A DNA stretch of 7,141 nucleotides from Bacteroidota bacterium (GTDB taxonomy: Bacteria > Bacteroidota > Bacteroidia > Chitinophagales > Chitinophagaceae): positions 1 through 7,141 of the forward strand of contig JAKAJX010000190.1 of assembly GCA_021824855.1 (NCBI GenBank), given 5' to 3'. The position numbers and the translations under genes are program-made. How positions within the stretch are numbered: position 1 is the stretch's first letter; each line of letters begins with the position of its first letter. The notes under the pieces were generated by a model. It was not told the DNA's origin. It was given only the letters and a program-made list of their open reading frames with translations, and did not search any database. Positions 4,660-7,141 of this stretch are shown piece by piece.

Positions 4660-5031
4660 ATGACAGAACTACAAAATCTAATCGGAAAGAAAATAACAAT
4701 CTTCAAATATTCCGATTTTGGTTTCCCGCACTCAATCCAATGTGAAATGAGGGACGTTTTTTTGCAAGATTATGCTCAATACAAAAACCTCGTTCACATA
4801 GTTTATAGACCTAAAGGCAAAAAAACAGATTATGTATGCCGGGTTTATGACTATTCAACAATACTTATTTATGTCGGTTGGGTGGATTTAAAAGCGGATA
4901 TGTATGTAGAAACCTTAAAAAGCTCAGAGGATGTTACGGTTAGGCGTTCTTTGCTATCATTCAGCAATGAATATGCAGAAATAGCAATGCAAAGCACTAA
5001 CCAAAAACCTGTTTTTTCTCAAATTAAATAA
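4660..5031 (+). CDS. Unrecognised 123-aa protein
   Basis: No family recognised. The ATG at 4660 is the first in frame after the promoters, behind a leader containing CCGG-AGGCTTCA-CCGG (about 4624-4639), a possible weak hairpin. The first 70 residues alternate hydrophobic and polar positions as in a small beta barrel (LIGKKITIFKYSD, LVHIVYRPKGKK, YVCRVYDYSTILIYVGWVDL). The C-terminal 40 residues are polar and probably helical or disordered. No signal peptide or membrane helix is seen. It is the first of seven codirectional small genes. Confidence 0.75.
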   Translation: MTELQNLIGKKITIFKYSDFGFPHSIQCEMRDVFLQDYAQYKNLVHIVYRPKGKKTDYVCRVYDYSTILIYVGWVDLKADMYVETLKSSEDVTVRRSLLSFSNEYAEIAMQSTNQKPVFSQIK

Positions 5032-5084
5032 CTTTTGATTATTAATTAAGCGGGGAACAGCGTTAATCTGAACAACAAAAAAAT

Positions 5085-5555
5085 ATGAATACTAAAGATT
5101 ATTTCGCAGAATTATTTGAATTATCAAACAACTGCAAAAGGCTTACAAAAGAAAGGACAGATGCTCTTTTAAAAGCTGAAGAAAAACTTATTGAGGCCTG
5201 GAAAATGGCAGGAAATTTAAAACCTGTTGACGTAAAGTTAAGTAATGGTAGGGAATATCGAATAGGTGCAACTATATCTTCTAATGGTTTTGGTACACCC
5301 GAATTTAAAACAACGGGTATTGCGTTTCTTGAAACTCACTATCTTGAAAATTGGGATTATGATGAAAATAAACCGGTAATAGAAGAAACAAAATATCACA
5401 ACAATGGATTTTGGTCTTATGGGAATTATTCAGGTAAAGAAGATAAAGAGGTTTTGGAATATTATAAAGATTTTCCTTTTATAAAGGAGAAGTTTGAACA
5501 ATTTTTAAAAGATAGAATTGAAAAAATTAAGGGACTTAAATCAATCGAAGAATAA
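5085..5555 (+). CDS. Unrecognised 156-aa acidic/Lys-rich protein
   Basis: No family recognised. It starts after a 53-base gap with the A-rich leader ACAACAAAAAAATATG. The first 45 residues should be helical (YFAELFELSNNCKRLTKERTDALLKAEEKLIEAWKMAG). A beta-rich middle follows (VDVKLSNGREYRIGATISSNGFG), then a Tyr/Asn-rich section (residues about 85-125) and a Lys/Glu-rich C-terminal helix. Helix, strands and helix with many aromatic residues suggest a compact soluble protein. Nothing in the sequence assigns an activity. Confidence 0.75.
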   Translation: MNTKDYFAELFELSNNCKRLTKERTDALLKAEEKLIEAWKMAGNLKPVDVKLSNGREYRIGATISSNGFGTPEFKTTGIAFLETHYLENWDYDENKPVIEETKYHNNGFWSYGNYSGKEDKEVLEYYKDFPFIKEKFEQFLKDRIEKIKGLKSIEE

Positions 5556-5564
5556 GAAAAATAA

Positions 5565-5612
5565 ACTTGCCGAAGGTACAGGCCTTTACCCGGATCGCTA
5601 CCGGCGGCAAGT
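5565..5612 (+). other. Predicted three-way-junction structure in an mRNA leader
   Basis: ACTTGCCG (5565-5572) pairs perfectly with CGGCAAGT (5605-5612). Inside it AAGG (5573-5576) pairs with CCTT (5583-5586), and CCGG (5590-5593) with CCGG (5601-5604), leaving small loops. The three stems abut and would form a compact branched fold. An alternative inner pair is GGTA with TACC. A run of seven T lies 12 bases downstream, too far for a standard terminator. It sits 39 bases before the next start codon and is GC-rich in an AT-rich neighbourhood. A role in translation control or attenuation is possible but unsupported. Confidence 0.45.
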
Positions 5613-5651
5613 CAAAACAAACTCTTTTTTTAACTCTAAAACTTAAACAAA

Positions 5652-5858
5652 ATGGAAAAAAATAAAAATATTGGCATTTGGGTTCATTGGATAATGTATG
5701 AATATGTAAATGAAGTAATAAATAGAAATAAATTCTGTAAAGGGATGGAGTGGCATAGGACAACATCTGAACAAGCCGCAAAGGAAGTTTGGGAGGTAAC
5801 AACAAAAAAACATTTCAAACACTTGAGCCCTATTATAACTTTTTTTGAATTAGATTAA
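5652..5858 (+). CDS. Unrecognised 68-aa protein
   Basis: A small protein of unknown family. The ATG at 5652 follows AACTTAAACAAA, an A-rich start region like those of its neighbours. The first 30 residues contain an aromatic helix (IGIWVHWIMYEYVNEVI) that is amphipathic and too short and charged to be a clear membrane anchor. The rest contains KGMEWHRTTSEQAAKEVWEV, probably a second helix, and a hydrophobic end. Size and position suit a small phage or element accessory protein. Coding status rests on codon pattern and spacing, so it is less certain than the longer genes. Confidence 0.62.
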   Translation: MEKNKNIGIWVHWIMYEYVNEVINRNKFCKGMEWHRTTSEQAAKEVWEVTTKKHFKHLSPIITFFELD

Positions 5859-5873
5859 TCAAACAAAAAAGAG

Positions 5874-5892
5874 GCGCTACTTTAAAGAGCGC
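5874..5892 (+). other. Hairpin just upstream of the 5902 start codon
   Basis: GCGCT (5874-5878) and AGCGC (5888-5892) are perfect complements. The stem can be extended by the palindromic CTTTAAAG between them, with one bulged A. It lies 9 bases upstream of the ATG at 5902 and could mask ribosome access or separate the translation of the flanking genes. There is no T-run, so it is not an intrinsic terminator. Confidence 0.45.
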
Positions 5893-5901
5893 AACACACG
5901 T

Positions 5902-6093
5902 ATGATAACATTTAATAAAGCAATCGTAAATTACCTTAGCGCTAAATCATTTTTATCAGAAGTACAAGATCAGGACAGGCTTTTGTACGGTAGAAAATCG
6001 CTGAAGGAAGCTGAAGATGACCTATACCACATCCTTAGCAATGAAACCAACCCCGACAAGATAAACCTGATCGAAACAATTTTAAACAACTAA
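5902..6093 (+). CDS. Unrecognised 63-aa helical protein
   Basis: Unknown family. The predicted product is almost wholly helical, with two amphipathic helices (residues about 5-22 and 31-46) and a third short one at the end (INLIETILNN), and no Cys or Trp. Such small three-helix proteins include DNA-binding and adaptor proteins in phages and mobile elements, but no specific motif is visible. It is 11 bases upstream of the GroES-like gene and likely cotranscribed with it. Confidence 0.62.
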   Translation: MITFNKAIVNYLSAKSFLSEVQDQDRLLYGRKSLKEAEDDLYHILSNETNPDKINLIETILNN

Positions 6094-6104
6094 AACAAAA
6101 AACA

Positions 6105-6353
6105 ATGACAACGCAAGAAGATGAACTTCTGTATGTTGTTAAAGCAATTGAAGAAGAAGAAAAAATGCGGGGGCGGCAAAAAGGAACTGTCATGGCAGTA
6201 GGTGGTGGAAAGAAAGATGAAATAATGACTGTCAAAGTCGGCGATACTATCCTTTATAGTAACTACGGAATAGAGATAGAAATTGAAGGCAAGTCTTATT
6301 TGATAATGAGAGAAAGTGATATCTTAGCGATGAAGATAAAAATGAATAATTAG
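6105..6353 (+). CDS. GroES-like co-chaperonin fragment lacking the mobile loop (82 aa)
   Basis: The sequence matches the GroES (Cpn10) fold of Bacteroidota. ELLYVVKAIEEEEK (7-20) is the first strand, and QKGTVMAVGGGKKDEIMTVK (25-44) and VGDTILYSNYGIEIEIEG (45-62) form the barrel. YLIMRESDILA (65-75) is the C-terminal strand, with the hallmark ESDILA. Cellular GroES has about 15 residues between the first strand and QKGTV, typically TAGGIIIPDTAKEKP; here only MRGR remains. That stretch is the mobile loop whose hydrophobic tripeptide binds GroEL, so ordinary docking should be impossible. The reading frame is intact and the rest well kept, so selection has probably maintained the protein without its loop. 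It could be a modified cap, a decoy that joins host GroES rings and weakens them, or a repurposed barrel. No groEL is nearby. Confidence 0.85.
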   Translation: MTTQEDELLYVVKAIEEEEKMRGRQKGTVMAVGGGKKDEIMTVKVGDTILYSNYGIEIEIEGKSYLIMRESDILAMKIKMNN

Positions 6354-6371
6354 AGCTCTTTTTAGAAAAAT

Positions 6372-6719
6372 ATGAAGCCTCTACCTCGAATAATTTACGG
6401 AGTAACTAAAGAACTTGGAGCCGGCATCCTGGTACTAAACGATAATAATCAGCTTCCGGTAGTTGCAAGAGTAATACAATACAAAAACTACCATGAAATG
6501 ATACAACAGCTTAACGCAAAACCGCCAATTGCCCATACGATTATACCAGGCTATTGCATAGCCTTAATTTTTTCAGGATACATAGGAAGAGGCTACCGGC
6601 TGATCGGCGGCAATGATGTAATAAGCGAAATACAGGGGATATTAAACGAAATGGCCGAATGGTATATTAACAACAAGATTAACCAACATAAAACTCAGTT
6701 TAAAAGATATGAAATATAA
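6372..6719 (+). CDS. Unrecognised 115-aa basic protein
   Basis: No family recognised. It starts 18 bases after the GroES-like gene with leader TTTTTAGAAAAATATG. The N-terminal half contains likely strands (ILVLNDNNQLPVVARVIQYK). A hydrophobic, Gly-rich segment follows at about 54-79 (HTIIPGYCIALIFSGYIGRG), which is borderline for a membrane helix but broken by Pro, Gly and Arg. It ends in an amphipathic helix and a Lys-rich tail. Close spacing suggests cotranscription with the GroES-like gene; whether it is a partner is unknown. Confidence 0.75.
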   Translation: MKPLPRIIYGVTKELGAGILVLNDNNQLPVVARVIQYKNYHEMIQQLNAKPPIAHTIIPGYCIALIFSGYIGRGYRLIGGNDVISEIQGILNEMAEWYINNKINQHKTQFKRYEI

Positions 6720-6769
6720 AAGGAACTATAAACGAATGAACAAAGGCGTAAAAAAGTAAATGTCAAATT

Positions 6770-7141
6770 ATGAGAAAAGAATACATACACTCGGTACAAT
6801 ATTTATTCCCTGTTGTAAAAGATGATTATGGGAATGATTTTTGGCTGGCATTAGTAAATTCAAAAAAACAATACGGATATGCCCACTGCTCTGGTTATTA
6901 TGTCATATCAAAAAATGGCGACATATCCGATGGATTTGTTACTTACGCAACAGAAGCCTTTTGGAAAAAAAAAGAACGAGACATGCTGATCATTGAAAAG
7001 GATGGTTATTACATAGAAGAATATAAAGAGAGGATGCACGCCATGGAATGGAAGGCAAAATCAGAAACGGGATACCAGGCAGCAAGTAAAAATGATTTAA
7101 ACCTTGTAACACGGTTCTATGTTAGAAAAGAGGTAGTATAA
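6770..7141 (+). CDS. Unrecognised 123-aa aromatic-rich protein
   Basis: No family recognised. The gene is complete, its stop codon being the last three bases of the window. The ATG at 6770 follows a 50-base gap containing only a 7-codon ORF. The product is rich in Tyr, Trp and Lys, with likely beta strands in the first 60 residues (YLFPVVKDDYGNDFWLALVNSKK, YAHCSGYYVISKNGDI) and a charged helical region (AFWKKKERDMLIIEKDGYYIEEYKERMHAMEWK, 64-96). There is no signal peptide or membrane span. As last of seven codirectional small genes it may continue an operon beyond the window. Confidence 0.75.
   Translation: MRKEYIHSVQYLFPVVKDDYGNDFWLALVNSKKQYGYAHCSGYYVISKNGDISDGFVTYATEAFWKKKERDMLIIEKDGYYIEEYKERMHAMEWKAKSETGYQAASKNDLNLVTRFYVRKEVV

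Noticed and set aside
6736..6759. Seven-codon ORF (MNKGVKK) as a leader peptide for the last gene
   Set aside because: Too short to distinguish from chance, with no hairpins or regulatory codons beside it.

Overview
The window looks like a piece of a Bacteroidota genome, perhaps from the Chitinophagaceae or Sphingobacteriales side, carrying mobile DNA. The evidence is low GC, A-rich translation starts without clear Shine-Dalgarno sites, promoters of the TTTG-N20-TAnnTTTG type used by that phylum, and a GroES-like protein closest to Bacteroidota GroES. All supported genes are on the + strand. No integrase, transposase, structural RNA gene or CRISPR array was found.

Left part (1 to about 4470): an array of gene cassettes joined by structured intercassette sites. 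Each of four consecutive cassettes begins with a 13-nt box GTTR... and ends with the near-exact reverse complement of its own box, while the boxes differ between cassettes: GTTGTAGGAAGGC/GCTTTCCTATAAC, GTTAGCAGAAGCC/GGTTTCTGCTAAC, GTTGCACGAAGGC/GCTTTCGTGCAAC and GTTATACACAGCC/GGTTGTGTATAAC. Between the end box of one cassette and the start box of the next lies a second, inner inverted repeat of 14-19 nt, set off by unequal unpaired spacers. In two of the sites this inner stem keeps its pairing through compensatory changes. The layout (AAC...GTT outer boxes, unpaired spacer, inner boxes, variable loop, one gene direction) is that of integron attC sites. The outer complementarity is longer than the 7-nt attC core and no integron integrase is in view, so this is either a divergent integron array or a related, possibly undescribed cassette system.

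Cassette contents: C1 (95-1853) and C3 (2742-3652) are regulator cassettes. They share a leader, a promoter with a 16-nt palindrome between its -33 and -7 boxes, the same first codons (MTTS), and a terminal XRE-type repressor gene about 59% identical between them, while the genes in between are unrelated. C2 (2036-2646) carries an ASCH-domain protein and C4 (3771-4469) a solitary beta-class DNA methyltransferase. C2 and C4 have no promoter that I can see, and their best start codons lie inside the preceding recombination-like site, so they seem to be expressed by read-through from the regulator cassettes. The two operator palindromes differ by one symmetric base pair (GTATCA-N4-TGATAC versus GTAACA-N4-TGTTAC), which suggests two insulated autoregulatory circuits.

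Right part (about 4470-7141): seven small genes in one direction, behind a regulatory region with two similar promoter boxes 60 bp apart and a dyad overlapping the second. Six are unrecognised. The other (6105-6353) is clearly GroES-like but lacks the mobile loop that docks GroES on GroEL. Two intergenic leaders in this part contain compact hairpins. The region resembles the early or accessory part of a phage or integrative element, but no hallmark gene proves that.
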